NCBI GenBank assembly: GCA_002397315.1
Contig: DHAE01000022.1
Span: forward strand, 62,001 to 126,000
Reading direction: 5' to 3'
Length of the DNA stretch: 64,000 bases
Origin: Comamonadaceae bacterium UBA4962
GTDB taxonomy: Bacteria; Pseudomonadota; Gammaproteobacteria; Burkholderiales; Burkholderiaceae_C
Shown here one piece after another: positions 45,813-54,985 of this stretch. Numbering within the stretch: position 1 is the stretch's first letter; every line of letters begins with the position of its first letter. The notes beneath the pieces were generated by a model. That model was not told the origin of the DNA and ran no database searches. It saw nothing but the letters and a program-made list of their open reading frames with translations. The translations under genes were made by a program, and so were the position numbers.

Positions 45813-46934
45813 TCAGGAGGTGATCGGAAGGGCACTGCGCCCCGCGCCGGCACCGGGCTGCACCGGGCGCGCATGGTCCCAGGTGGCGACCCAGGCGGCG
45901 GTGCGGGTGGACAGGCCGGACACGGTCTGCAGGCCCGCGTGGCCTGCGAGGCGCGCAGGCATGACGGGATGGGTCAGTGCCTGCCGCATTTCATGGAAGA
46001 GGGAGAGCATGAGCGGCACCCAGGCGGCGCCGACCTCGCCCAGAAAGGCGGCCGGTTCCCGCGCGGGAGCGAGCCCGCCGTCCGCAGCGAAGGCGGCCGA
46101 CAGGCTGGCCCGTTCGGCGCCGCGCCAGGGCGAACCGTCCATGTCCGACCAGTAGGCCTGCAGCGCATCCGCGGGCATGCGCGCGGCCTGCAGGGCGGCG
46201 CGGCTGGCCTGGATCAATGCGCGGCCGTCCAGCAGCGACGCCTCGCCCACGCGCGACGCCGGCTCTTCGGCGAAAGCCGGCGGGTACACGGTGGCGAACT
46301 CCCCTGCCGCGGGCGTGCGGGCCAGGCGCACGAAGGCGGCGGCCTCGGACGCGACGAAGCCTTCGCAGTGGCCGGCCACCTGCACCCAGCGACGCTGGTA
46401 GAGCACCGGCACCACGGCCGGATCGGCCAGGCTGTCCACGCCGCCCACGAGCACCTCGGACACGTCGGGGTGCGCATGCATGAAGCGATAGGCGTTGGCG
46501 AGGGCGTCGGCACCGCCTACCGCGCCACCGGCATGCAGCGTGAGCGGCAGGAATTCGGGGGCGAGATCCAGCGCGCGCGGCAACTCCAGCGCGAAGCGGT
46601 CGGTGTCGATGCCGCCGGGCAGCTCGGCCCAGGGCTCGGGCAGCGCCAAGAAGAGCGGGATCGGCCGCCGCAGGGGCCAGCCTGCAGCAGGCGGCGGCCC
46701 GGAGCGCAGGGCCTCGTGCAGCGCAGGGGCAGCGAGACGCACGAGGCGCTCCGTTCCGTTGCAGGCCGGATCGATGCCGGGCACGCGCGAGATGGTGGCG
46801 CGGTGATCGGCCTGGCCTCCGATGGCCTGCCGCGTGAAACCGGACAGGCCCGCGGCGAGGCTGGTGGCGGTCTGCCAGGCGCGGGTGCCGATGGGGGTGC
46901 AGGCGCCGGTAGCGGCGATGGAAAGAGGCGTCAT
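45813..46934 (-). CDS. Ketosynthase-like (thiolase-fold) T6SS-associated protein, catalytic residues missing
   Basis: A 373-residue protein with the two-domain thiolase fold: SIAATGACTPIGTRAWQTAT at the start and SEVLVGGVDSLAD in the middle. Where FabF-type enzymes have the nucleophile Cys, this protein reads LHAGGAVGGADA; the NxHGTxT motif is replaced by SDMDGSPWRG; and GHxxGAAG reads FLGEVGAAW. Cys and both His are gone, so it should not condense acyl groups. Such proteins recur between TIGR02270 and DUF4150 genes in T6SS cassettes; a chaperone or adaptor role is inference. Its start overlaps the upstream stop (ATGA). Confidence 0.82.
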   Translation of the reverse strand: MTPLSIAATGACTPIGTRAWQTATSLAAGLSGFTRQAIGGQADHRATISRVPGIDPACNGTERLVRLAAPALHEALRSGPPPAAGWPLRRPIPLFLALPEPWAELPGGIDTDRFALELPRALDLAPEFLPLTLHAGGAVGGADALANAYRFMHAHPDVSEVLVGGVDSLADPAVVPVLYQRRWVQVAGHCEGFVASEAAAFVRLARTPAAGEFATVYPPAFAEEPASRVGEASLLDGRALIQASRAALQAARMPADALQAYWSDMDGSPWRGAERASLSAAFAADGGLAPAREPAAFLGEVGAAWVPLMLSLFHEMRQALTHPVMPARLAGHAGLQTVSGLSTRTAAWVATWDHARPVQPGAGAGRSALPITS

Positions 46935-48223
46935 GGCTGGGGCTGCGCGGCGCCGAAGACCGCCCGTTCCAAGACCGAGGCCGTTGCCACGGCGAGGCCC
47001 TGGATGGGCATCAGGTCGTCGGCGTCGATCCAGAGCGCGCCGGCAAGGCGCGATGCGTGTTCAAGGTGGAGCAGGTGGCGCAGGGGCGCGCCGACCAGCG
47101 CGGTGGACTCCTCCAGCGCCACCTGGCTGCGGGCGCGGCCCAGGCGCAGCGCCGGCCCGTCCAGAGGCAGCGCGGCCAGTGCCGCGTCCGCCGCGCCAGC
47201 GCGCTCGGATGCGGGCCGCGCCACGTCGAACAGCCCGTCGGTCGGCGTGCCGCTCAGCAATGCCACGGCGTCGGCCAGCGTACGGCAGGCGTCCTCATCG
47301 TCCCAGGGGGTGTAGGCGGCAAGGTGGCGCAGCAGCGGCACGTCGCCCACCAGAGCCGCTGCCTGGCACTGCAAACCCCAGGGCATGGCGGGATGGTGCC
47401 CCTCGCGCAGGGCGACGGCGAGTTCGTAGCCCTCGCGCGCGGCCAGCAGCGCCAGGGCCGCGGGCGATTCGGGCGTACGGGCCAGCACGGCGCGGGCGGC
47501 GGGAGTTTCCTGGGTGCTGCCCATCAGGGCGAGGGTCGCCAGCGCGGCTTCGGTGTCGTTCCCCTGCTCCACCGCGGCCAGGGCCCGGGCCTCGTCGCCG
47601 CGGCCGGTGCAGCGCCAGCCGCAGAGCACGGCCATGCCGCCCGGCAGGGAGGCCGCCCAGGGTGCGACGGCCTGCGCGAACGCGTCCGACACCGCGGGCC
47701 GGGCGATCGCCAGCCGCAGCAGCAGGCGGCCGACGGGGGTGCGTTCCGGGTCTTGCAGATCGGCCAGCAGCGCCACGCGCGGCGCGAGATAGTCACCCAC
47801 CGTGCCGTCGAAGGCGAAGCGCAGAGCATCGAAGACCGCGCCCGGCTGGGCCTGCAGGTAGTCGCCGCCCAGACGAGCGACCTCGCCCCCGGTGCGGCCG
47901 AGCTGCAATTGCAGTACCTCCAGACAGGCGAGCGCGAAAATGCGCGAGGGCTCGTGCAGGGTTTCGTCGCCCGCGGCGGCAATGGCGTCGCGGCAGGCGG
48001 GCAGCACCTCGGGCGCATGCGCCAAGTGCTGCTTGAGCCCGGCCAGCGCCTGCACGATCGCATCGTCGAACACGGCGATCGCTGCCGGCCGGGCCGCCGA
48101 GCGTGGCAGCAGGTGGCTGCGGCGCCAGTACTGGGTGACGAGCGACCGTGCCATGCGTGCGGGCGGATCGCCCCATACGGGAAGATCGGTGGCCCGCGGG
48201 ACGGGCAGTTCGATGACGTTCAT
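46931..48223 (-). CDS. TIGR02270 family T6SS-associated protein
   Basis: A 430-residue Ala/Leu-rich, all-helical protein, without signal peptide or membrane segment. It starts MNVIELPVPRATDLPVWG and contains runs of helical pairs (LATLALMGSTQETPAARAVL, ALALLAAREGYELAVALREG) like HEAT-type repeats. Function is not known; it is consistently found beside DUF2169 and ketosynthase-like genes in T6SS effector cassettes. Its stop overlaps the next gene's start. It is divergent from DUF2169, with 71 bases between. Confidence 0.8.
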   Translation of the reverse strand: MNVIELPVPRATDLPVWGDPPARMARSLVTQYWRRSHLLPRSAARPAAIAVFDDAIVQALAGLKQHLAHAPEVLPACRDAIAAAGDETLHEPSRIFALACLEVLQLQLGRTGGEVARLGGDYLQAQPGAVFDALRFAFDGTVGDYLAPRVALLADLQDPERTPVGRLLLRLAIARPAVSDAFAQAVAPWAASLPGGMAVLCGWRCTGRGDEARALAAVEQGNDTEAALATLALMGSTQETPAARAVLARTPESPAALALLAAREGYELAVALREGHHPAMPWGLQCQAAALVGDVPLLRHLAAYTPWDDEDACRTLADAVALLSGTPTDGLFDVARPASERAGAADAALAALPLDGPALRLGRARSQVALEESTALVGAPLRHLLHLEHASRLAGALWIDADDLMPIQGLAVATASVLERAVFGAAQPQP

Positions 48224-48294
48224 GCGGCTAGGCACGCCGCAGGCCGCGGCGCGCGTGGGATCAAAGACAATGCCGGGCAGGAGGACCCCACCCG

Positions 48295-49287
48295 ATGCTG
48301 GACAACCTGACGCCGTTCGCCGCGGAGCTGCTGCCGGGCCACAGACCGGATGGCAGCGCATGCCGCACGCTGGTGATCAAGGCGACGCTGGACTTCGCCG
48401 GACTGCCCGTGGCGCAGGGCGGCGCACTGCCGATCTACCGCGGCGACGAGTTCTTTCGCGAGCGCGGCCTGCAGGACGCCGTGCGCCACGAGGCCGATCT
48501 GGCCCCGTTCAAGCCCCGGGTGGACGTGGTGTTCAACGGCTTCGCCTACGCGCCCGAGGGGCGCCCGTCGGCCCGGTTCGACGCGGGCCTCTCGGTCGGT
48601 ACGGAGACGCGCACGCTGCGCATCTACGGCCGGCGGGTGTGGCGGCGGCGCATGGGCGTGTTCCCGGTGGCGGAAGACGTGGAGCCGGCGCTGCGCGTGC
48701 CGCTGGTGTACGGCCTCGCGTTCGGCGGTCAGGACGCGGAAGACGCCACGGCTTTCCATGCCGGCAATCCTTCGGGCACCGGTTTCAGCGCCGGGGTGCC
48801 GCGGGACGGTGCGCCGCTGCACCAGATCGAATGGGCGGACGCGCCGGTGCGCATGCCCTCGGGCAGCGACCCGCCCGCAGGGTTCGGCTGCGTGGGGCGC
48901 ACCTGGCTGCCGCGGCGCGCTCTCTGGGGCAGCTACGCTCCGCAGGAACTGCAGCAGGCGCCCGGGCTCATCGCACGCATGCCCGCCACCTTCGATCCGG
49001 CGGCCTGGAACTGTGCGCATCCGCGCATGCAGTTCGCGCCGGCCCAGGTGCGGCCAGGCACGCGCATCCGCTGGAAGCACCTGTGCGCCCAGGGCGAGGG
49101 AGAGGCCACCGTGCCGGGCCTGCAGCCGGCCGTGTCCTGGGCCGTGCGGGGCGAGCGCGGAACCATCCGCCCCGCGTTCGACACGCTCGTGCTGGAGCCC
49201 GAACATGGCCACATGGTGCTGGTCTGGCGGCACACGTTCGACAAGGACTCCGCCCGTTATCTGGAAGGCCTGCAGGTGCATCTCTGA
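48295..49287 (+). CDS. DUF2169 family T6SS effector adaptor
   Basis: A 330-residue cytoplasmic protein with the DUF2169 pattern: LVIKATLDFAGLPVAQGG, RPSARFDAGLSVGTETRTLR, VPLVYGLAFGGQDAED (PLxYExAFGG-like), NPSGTGFS and FGCVGRTWLPRR. In other bacteria DUF2169 proteins load PAAR-like effectors onto VgrG, so it probably matches the Rhs protein here with its spike. Unlike every other gene of the cassette it is on the plus strand, implying a local inversion. GGAGG lies just before the ATG. Confidence 0.88.
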   Translation: MLDNLTPFAAELLPGHRPDGSACRTLVIKATLDFAGLPVAQGGALPIYRGDEFFRERGLQDAVRHEADLAPFKPRVDVVFNGFAYAPEGRPSARFDAGLSVGTETRTLRIYGRRVWRRRMGVFPVAEDVEPALRVPLVYGLAFGGQDAEDATAFHAGNPSGTGFSAGVPRDGAPLHQIEWADAPVRMPSGSDPPAGFGCVGRTWLPRRALWGSYAPQELQQAPGLIARMPATFDPAAWNCAHPRMQFAPAQVRPGTRIRWKHLCAQGEGEATVPGLQPAVSWAVRGERGTIRPAFDTLVLEPEHGHMVLVWRHTFDKDSARYLEGLQVHL

Positions 49288-49294
49288 CGGGCAC

Positions 49295-49744
49295 TCAGTT
49301 GATGCGGACCTCGGCCGCATCGATGTCCACGAGATCGCGCGCATCGTGCTCGATCTTGAGCGCCACGAGCCGCGCCAGGCCCTGGCCCGTCAGCCGCAGG
49401 GACGCTTCGCCGCAGGAAAGCACCACGGCATCCTGCGATTGCAGGCGGATCGTCCGCTGTTTCCAGGGAACGGCGGGTGACGGCGCCAGCACCGCCGTGA
49501 TGACGGCCTCGCCGCCTGCACGCACGGCCAGCAGCACCTCGTCGCCCGGCACCAGTTCCGGCAGCAGCACGCCCACGGAGGCACCGGTGGCGGCATCCGG
49601 CCCTGCGCCGGGGCAGTCCACCGCATAGCGGTCCGGAGCCAGCGTGCCGGTGATGCGTCCCGTGCGCAGCAACGGCGCAGCGCCTGCGTCGGCACGGGGC
49701 GCGGCATCGTCCGCGGGAATGGAAACGGCGTGCGCATATGCCAT
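49295..49744 (-). CDS. Small VgrG-associated protein (DUF6484/DUF3540-like)
   Basis: A 149-residue protein, beginning at ATG 49744 behind AGGAGAGGAGGG. It has an OB-like beta domain (LLRTGRITGTLAPDRYAVDC, VGVLLPELVPGDEVLLAVR) and a beta-rich end (IRLQSQDAVVLSCGEASLRL) finishing VDIDAAEVRIN, like proteins encoded after vgrG in this order. Its role is probably structural in the spike or effector assembly. It is 29 bases after vgrG and converges with DUF2169. Confidence 0.65.
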   Translation of the reverse strand: MAYAHAVSIPADDAAPRADAGAAPLLRTGRITGTLAPDRYAVDCPGAGPDAATGASVGVLLPELVPGDEVLLAVRAGGEAVITAVLAPSPAVPWKQRTIRLQSQDAVVLSCGEASLRLTGQGLARLVALKIEHDARDLVDIDAAEVRIN

Positions 49745-49773
49745 CGGAACCCTCCTCTCCTGCTTGTTTCGCT

Positions 49774-52098
49774 TCACGCGGGGTTGACGTGGCTGTCCGG
49801 CGACGAGACCGTCACCTTGGAGCTGCCCGCGATGGAAATCGTCTGGCCGTTGATCTGCACCGTGCCGTCGCTCGTCATGCGCAGCACCGCCTTGCCGCAC
49901 TGGATCTCGATCGCATCGCCGACCTGGACGGACATCTCCTTGCCCACCGTGAGGGTGCGCACCTCGCCCACGGTGGTGGCGGAATTCTTGCCCACGTTCT
50001 CCGTGTAGTTGTCGGAGGTTTCATCCTTGCGGTCCGCGCCGACCTTCGTCGTCTGGCTCTGCCCCACCGTGACGGACCGGTTCATGAGCACGTTGGTGGA
50101 CTGGTTCAGCCCCACGTTCACCACCATCGCCGCGCCCACGTTCACGTTGTAGGCCGCGCCGATGTTCACCATCTTCGCCAAACCCACGTTCTGCAGGTAG
50201 GCCAGGCCGATGGTTTCGGTCTTGAAGCTGCCGACCTTGATCGACCAGTTGTTGCCGATCTTGTCCTTCTCGTTGCGGCCGATGGTCTTCGTGCGGTTCT
50301 TGCCGATGGAGACGGACTCGTCGATGCCCACGTCTTCCCGGCGGTTGTCCCCGATGCTGATGGTCTCGTCGTGGTCCACCCGCTCCGTGCGGTTGTTGTG
50401 CACCGTGATTTTCTCGTCGCGGTCCACGGTCTCCGTCCGGTCGCGATGAACGATGGTGGTCTCGTCCCTATCGATCGTCTTGCGTCGATCATTTCCCACC
50501 CACTTATCTTCATCGTTCTCGACTTCGGTGAGCTGGTCTTTTTGCGCATGCAGCCACAATTGCTCCGCGCCCTTCTTGTCCTCGAAGCGGATCGCATTGG
50601 CGTCGCCGCCGCCGTTCTTCATGCCGTCGCCAGCCGCTCCGCCCTTGCTCGATCGTGTCTTGATGCCCGATTGCGTGGCGTTGCCCGGCAGGGCCCAGGG
50701 CGGCATGTTGGCTGCGTTGTAGACGCTGCCCGTGACGATGGGATAGTCCGGGTCGCCGTTCAGGAAATCGACTATGACCTCTTGGGAAATGCGGGGGATC
50801 GAGATCGCTCCAAAGCCTGAGCCGGCCCAGCTCGTCGCCACGCGCACCCAGCAGCTCGAATGCTCGTCCATCGCGCCCAGCCGGTCCCAATGGAACTGCA
50901 CCTTGATGCGGCCGTATTCGTCGGTCCAGATCTCTTCGCCGGGCGGGCCCACCACCACGGCCGTCTGCGGGCCGGTGGTTCTGGGCTTGGGTGTTTTTCT
51001 CGCCGGGGTGTACGGCAGGCTTGTCGGTTGGGCCGTGAGGCTGAACTTCTGGAACGAGCCGTTTTCCTCGTTGTGCTGCAGCGCTTCGCCGGGCTTGGCG
51101 CTGTGGATCGATGAGCTGCCCGGGTTCTCGTGCAGGTGGTAGGTGACCCCGGTGATGAGGTACTGACGGTTCTGGTCTCCGCGCGGGTAGTTCTCCAGGT
51201 TGAAGGTGTAGCCCGGTGCGAGGCTGCGGTGGCGCGATTCACCCCTGACGGTGCTGTGGCCCGTCAGCCCTTCCTGCAGCCGCACGCGGGCGTATTGCTC
51301 GCCATCGCCGTGCTGCACGTAGCCACCCGGCCATTCGTAGATCTCGTACGCATCGTGCGCATGGCCTGGCGGCTGCTGGCGCATGTTGGAGAGGTCCGAC
51401 CGGGGCTTCTTGAAGTCGTAGTCGTCGTTGTAGTAACGGCCCGGCTTGATTTCCTCGCCCAGGCTCCACGCGTGGATGTTCTCGCGGTCGGCCACGGCCG
51501 ATTTCTCGGGCGGGTAGAACGGGATGGTGACCGCGCCCGGCAAGGGATCGTGGCAGGCGACGATGTCGTCTGCGATCACCAGCGTGTGCTGGCCGCTCGC
51601 ATGCTGGAAATAGTAATAGGCGCCTTCGTGCTCCAGCAAGCGGGAGACGAAGTCGAAATCGCTCTCGCCGTACTGCACGCAGTAATCCCAGCTGCGGTAT
51701 GCCCGAGTCAGCTTCAATTGCATCGGATAGCCGTAGCGCCCGAGCACCTCCTGGACGATCTGCGGGACGGTCTTGAACTGGAAGATGCGAAAGTCCTGCC
51801 GCCGCGTCGCGACCCAGAGCCAGGGCTGCAGGCGCAGGTGGTATGAATAAAAGCGGTGGTCCTGGCCCTGCATGCCGAAGCGCGTGACCAGGCCATCGAG
51901 GTAGCGCTTGCCGCCGCCCTGCGTCTCGATCTCCACCGTGGCCGTCTTGCCCAGCAACGCCTTGGGGTCGATATCGCGGCTCTCCGAGCGCAGGTCGATG
52001 TCGAAGGAGAAAAGCTGGCTCAACTCCTCGCTGCCCCGCAGCTGCCGGAACTGCAGCTGCTCTCCCAGGGGCGTCCGGATGGTGACGCGGCGTGTCAT
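49774..52098 (-). CDS. vgrG: VgrG spike protein of the type VI secretion system
   Basis: The 774-residue spike has the gp27-like base (MTRRVTIRTPLGEQLQFRQL, about 1-370), the gp5 OB-fold (VVVGPPGEEIWTDEYGRIKV, about 395-470) and a long C-terminal beta-prism made of repeats with alternating TV/IG and charged residues (TIDRDETTIVHRDRTETVDR, GDNRREDVGIDESVSIGKNR). There is no extra enzyme domain, so it delivers the PAAR-like Rhs effector encoded downstream. ATG 52098 is chosen because the protein begins at the conserved MTRRV; an ATG at 52155 is possible. No T6SS core genes are in the window, so this is an orphan vgrG cassette. Confidence 0.95.
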   Translation of the reverse strand: MTRRVTIRTPLGEQLQFRQLRGSEELSQLFSFDIDLRSESRDIDPKALLGKTATVEIETQGGGKRYLDGLVTRFGMQGQDHRFYSYHLRLQPWLWVATRRQDFRIFQFKTVPQIVQEVLGRYGYPMQLKLTRAYRSWDYCVQYGESDFDFVSRLLEHEGAYYYFQHASGQHTLVIADDIVACHDPLPGAVTIPFYPPEKSAVADRENIHAWSLGEEIKPGRYYNDDYDFKKPRSDLSNMRQQPPGHAHDAYEIYEWPGGYVQHGDGEQYARVRLQEGLTGHSTVRGESRHRSLAPGYTFNLENYPRGDQNRQYLITGVTYHLHENPGSSSIHSAKPGEALQHNEENGSFQKFSLTAQPTSLPYTPARKTPKPRTTGPQTAVVVGPPGEEIWTDEYGRIKVQFHWDRLGAMDEHSSCWVRVATSWAGSGFGAISIPRISQEVIVDFLNGDPDYPIVTGSVYNAANMPPWALPGNATQSGIKTRSSKGGAAGDGMKNGGGDANAIRFEDKKGAEQLWLHAQKDQLTEVENDEDKWVGNDRRKTIDRDETTIVHRDRTETVDRDEKITVHNNRTERVDHDETISIGDNRREDVGIDESVSIGKNRTKTIGRNEKDKIGNNWSIKVGSFKTETIGLAYLQNVGLAKMVNIGAAYNVNVGAAMVVNVGLNQSTNVLMNRSVTVGQSQTTKVGADRKDETSDNYTENVGKNSATTVGEVRTLTVGKEMSVQVGDAIEIQCGKAVLRMTSDGTVQINGQTISIAGSSKVTVSSPDSHVNPA

Positions 52099-52288
52099 TT
52101 TGTAGGGGGGACGCGGCGCGAAAGCCCGTCCGTAGGTAACGACGGAGCCGATCATAGGGGGAGCGGTTACATCTTGGGTAGCCTTCCCGACGGGTAATTT
52201 TGTATCGAAAAGTCAAGCCGCTCCGTGCCGTACGGCTGCTTTGCACCTCTCCACATGGGACGCGGCCCGTACAGGCGCGCCCACCGGA

Positions 52289-54985
52289 TCAACCGGCCGC
52301 GGGCCCCGCCGCCCCTTCGGCCACCCCTTCCGGCGCCACCTCCGACGCGGCGCCGTAGCGCACCTGGAAGTCTTCCGCCCGCATGGGCCGCGCGAACAGG
52401 TAGCCCTGGTAGAGGTCGCAGCCGTGGCGCTCCAGGAAGCGGCGCTGCTCCTCGGTCTCCACGCCCTCGGCAATCACTTCCAGGTCGAGGTTGCGCGCCA
52501 TGCCGATGATGGTCTGCACGATCACGTCGTCGGTGGGCCGGGTGCCCAGGTTGCGCACGAAGGACTGGTCGATCTTCAGCTGGTGCAGCGGCAGGCGCGT
52601 GAGGTAGGCGAGCGATGAGTAGCCGGTGCCGAAATCGTCCACCGAGAAGCGCACGCCCTTGGTGCGCAGCAGGTGCATCTTGGCGACCGAGTCGTCGACG
52701 TTGTCGAGCACCAGCGACTCGGTGAGTTCGAGTTCGAGCAGGTGCGGCCGAACGCCCGCATGGTTCAGCGCATCGACCACGCTGGCGACGAAATCGGGAT
52801 GGCGGAACTGGCGCGCACTGACGTTGACCGCGATGTGCACGTTCGCGAGGTGCGGATCGCGGCTCCAGGCGGCGAGCTGGGCGCAGGCGCTGCGCAGCAC
52901 CCATTGGCCGATCGGCACGATGAGTTCGCTCTCTTCCGCGACGCCGATGAACTGCGCGGGGGAAATCAGCCCCTTCTCGGGATGCCGCCAGCGCAGCAGC
53001 CCCTCGGCTCCCACGACGCCGCCGTCGCGCGATATCTGCGGCTGGTAATACAGCAGGAACTGCTGGCCCGCGATGGCCGCCTGCAGATCGGATTCGAGCT
53101 GCGCGCGCTGGCTGATGACGACCTGCATCTGCGGATCGAAGAAGCAGAGCGCGTTGCCCCGCCGCGCCTTCACCTGGTACATCGCGATGTCGGCCTGCTT
53201 GAGCAGGTCGGCGGCGCTCTGCATGACGTCGCCGAACAACGCGGCGCCGATGCTGCAGGTGTGCTGGTGCATCTGCTGCTGCAGTTGGTAGGGCTGCGCC
53301 ACGGCGTGCAGGATCTTCTCGCCGAAGCGCCGCGCGATGGAGGCGGCCTCCTCGCGGTCCTGCGAGAGATCGCACAGCATCACGACGAACTCGTCGCCTC
53401 CCAGCCGGGCGACGGTGTCGGCGGCACGCACGCAGATCCGCAGCCGCAGCGCGACCTGCTGCAGCAGCAGGTCGCCCATCTCGTGGCCCTGGGTGTCGTT
53501 GAGGGTCTTGAAGTGGTCCAGGTCCAGGAACAGCAACGCACCGAACTGGCGGGAGCGCTGGGCGGTCGCCAGGGCCTGGTGCAGGCGGTCGAGCAGCAGG
53601 CGGCGGTTCGGCAGGCCCGTCAGCAGATCGTAGAAGGCGAGGTTCTCGATCTCCGCGCTGGCCCGGCGCAGTTCCGTGACGTCGTGGTAGGTGATCATCA
53701 GCCCGCCTTCCGGCGTGACCCGCTCCGTGATCTGGATGAAGTGGCCGTTGGGCAGCATCTGCTCGTGCGTGCCGCGCGTCTCGCGCTGCAGCAGCAGGCG
53801 CTGCTCCACCCATTCGCGGCGCATGCCCTCGTCGGCATCGGGCAGGTGGTGGCGGGACGTGGCCTCCAGCACCGTGCGGAACGGCAGGCCCACGGCCATG
53901 ATGTCGCGCAGCCAGGGGAAGATTTCTTCGTAGCGCCGGTTCCATTGCAGCACGCGGTGCCCTGGGTCGAGCAGCACGAAGCCGCTGACCATGGAGCCCA
54001 GCGCCTGCTCGAGGGTGGCCTTGGAGCGCGCGAGATCGTTGCGCGCCCGGCTCATGCGGCGCAGGTAGGCCAGGGAGAAGCTGCCCGCGGCCAGCGCGGT
54101 GGCGATCAGCAGCGCAGCCACCGCGGCGATGGCGTTGCGCTCGTTGCGCCAGCTGGCCAGTGCGGAGGCCTCCGGCAGGCTGGCCGCGATCCAGAGCCCC
54201 GGGTAGAGGAGCGGGCGCGCCACCACCAGCGCGGGCACACCGGACAGCCGCGCCGACTGCCCCCAGGCGCTGAACGCGGGTGCATCGTCCCCCAGGGCCG
54301 GCACGCGGGCGCGGGTGCGCGACTCGCCCCGGCTGGAAGTGCCGATGATCAGATCACCGCGGCCGCGCTCGAACGAGACCTCCAGCCCCGGCAGGTCGGC
54401 GCCCTGCATGAGGACGGCCGCCAGCATGCTCACGGGCACCTGCAGCACCGCCAGCATGCGGTCGCCGTTCTCGGCACGGATCGGCCGCGCCGCATAGAGC
54501 ACGCGCTCCGAACTGGCGAAGCTGACCGTGGGTGCGCTGAGTATGAGCGTGGGCATGCTTTGCGCCATCGCCTCGTCGAAGAAGCCCGCGGGCAGCTCCG
54601 AGGTGACGCGCGCGCCGCCCGCGTCCGATGCGGCCACCACCGCATGCCGCGCATCCAGCAGCACCACGGAGCGCACGAGGATGTTCTGCCGCGCGGCCCG
54701 GCGCAGCAGCTTGCCGATGAACTCCGGGTCGGGACGGGGGTCGCGCTCGCTCCAGAGATCGATCATGTCGTCGGTGCTCGCGAGCAGCACGTCCAGGCCC
54801 AGCAGCGCACGGTTCAGCGCGGCTTCGGAACCTGCCGCGAAGCGCACCACCTGTGCCTCGCCCTCGGCCAGCGCGACGTGCCGGGCGTTCACGATCAGCC
54901 CCGCGGCCGCGCCCAGCAGGCCCAGCACCAGCGCTGCCACCGCCAGGGTCACCGCCCACCGCAGGCGCAGCGAAGCTTCCGGCAT
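52289..54985 (-). CDS. Membrane c-di-GMP enzyme, Cache-like sensor + PAS + GGDEF + EAL
   Basis: The 898-residue protein has an N-terminal membrane helix (RWAVTLAVAALVLGLLGAAA, about 9-30), a periplasmic sensor of about 280 residues, a second helix (about 313-335), a PAS domain (about 350-460), GGDEF (RLGGDEFVVML, intact active site) and EAL. The EAL motif reads AEGLLRWRHP (EGL), but the other metal and catalytic residues are kept (ELTESLVLDNV, DDFGTGYSSLAYL, VIAEGVETEEQ). It could make and break c-di-GMP. Its start overlaps the stop of a periplasmic binding-protein gene (TGATG), suggesting that protein feeds the sensor. Confidence 0.93.
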   Translation of the reverse strand: MPEASLRLRWAVTLAVAALVLGLLGAAAGLIVNARHVALAEGEAQVVRFAAGSEAALNRALLGLDVLLASTDDMIDLWSERDPRPDPEFIGKLLRRAARQNILVRSVVLLDARHAVVAASDAGGARVTSELPAGFFDEAMAQSMPTLILSAPTVSFASSERVLYAARPIRAENGDRMLAVLQVPVSMLAAVLMQGADLPGLEVSFERGRGDLIIGTSSRGESRTRARVPALGDDAPAFSAWGQSARLSGVPALVVARPLLYPGLWIAASLPEASALASWRNERNAIAAVAALLIATALAAGSFSLAYLRRMSRARNDLARSKATLEQALGSMVSGFVLLDPGHRVLQWNRRYEEIFPWLRDIMAVGLPFRTVLEATSRHHLPDADEGMRREWVEQRLLLQRETRGTHEQMLPNGHFIQITERVTPEGGLMITYHDVTELRRASAEIENLAFYDLLTGLPNRRLLLDRLHQALATAQRSRQFGALLFLDLDHFKTLNDTQGHEMGDLLLQQVALRLRICVRAADTVARLGGDEFVVMLCDLSQDREEAASIARRFGEKILHAVAQPYQLQQQMHQHTCSIGAALFGDVMQSAADLLKQADIAMYQVKARRGNALCFFDPQMQVVISQRAQLESDLQAAIAGQQFLLYYQPQISRDGGVVGAEGLLRWRHPEKGLISPAQFIGVAEESELIVPIGQWVLRSACAQLAAWSRDPHLANVHIAVNVSARQFRHPDFVASVVDALNHAGVRPHLLELELTESLVLDNVDDSVAKMHLLRTKGVRFSVDDFGTGYSSLAYLTRLPLHQLKIDQSFVRNLGTRPTDDVIVQTIIGMARNLDLEVIAEGVETEEQRRFLERHGCDLYQGYLFARPMRAEDFQVRYGAASEVAPEGVAEGAAGPAAG

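Noticed and set aside
42790..46155. A 1121-codon open frame opposite the Rhs and ketosynthase-like genes
   Set aside because: It is a GC-rich mirror of the real genes with repeating Gly/Ala/Val/Arg text and no recognisable domain or ribosome site.
50040..50520. Periodic DNA in vgrG considered as a CRISPR-like array
   Set aside because: The period is that of coding beta repeats in frame, with no constant repeat and no unique spacers.
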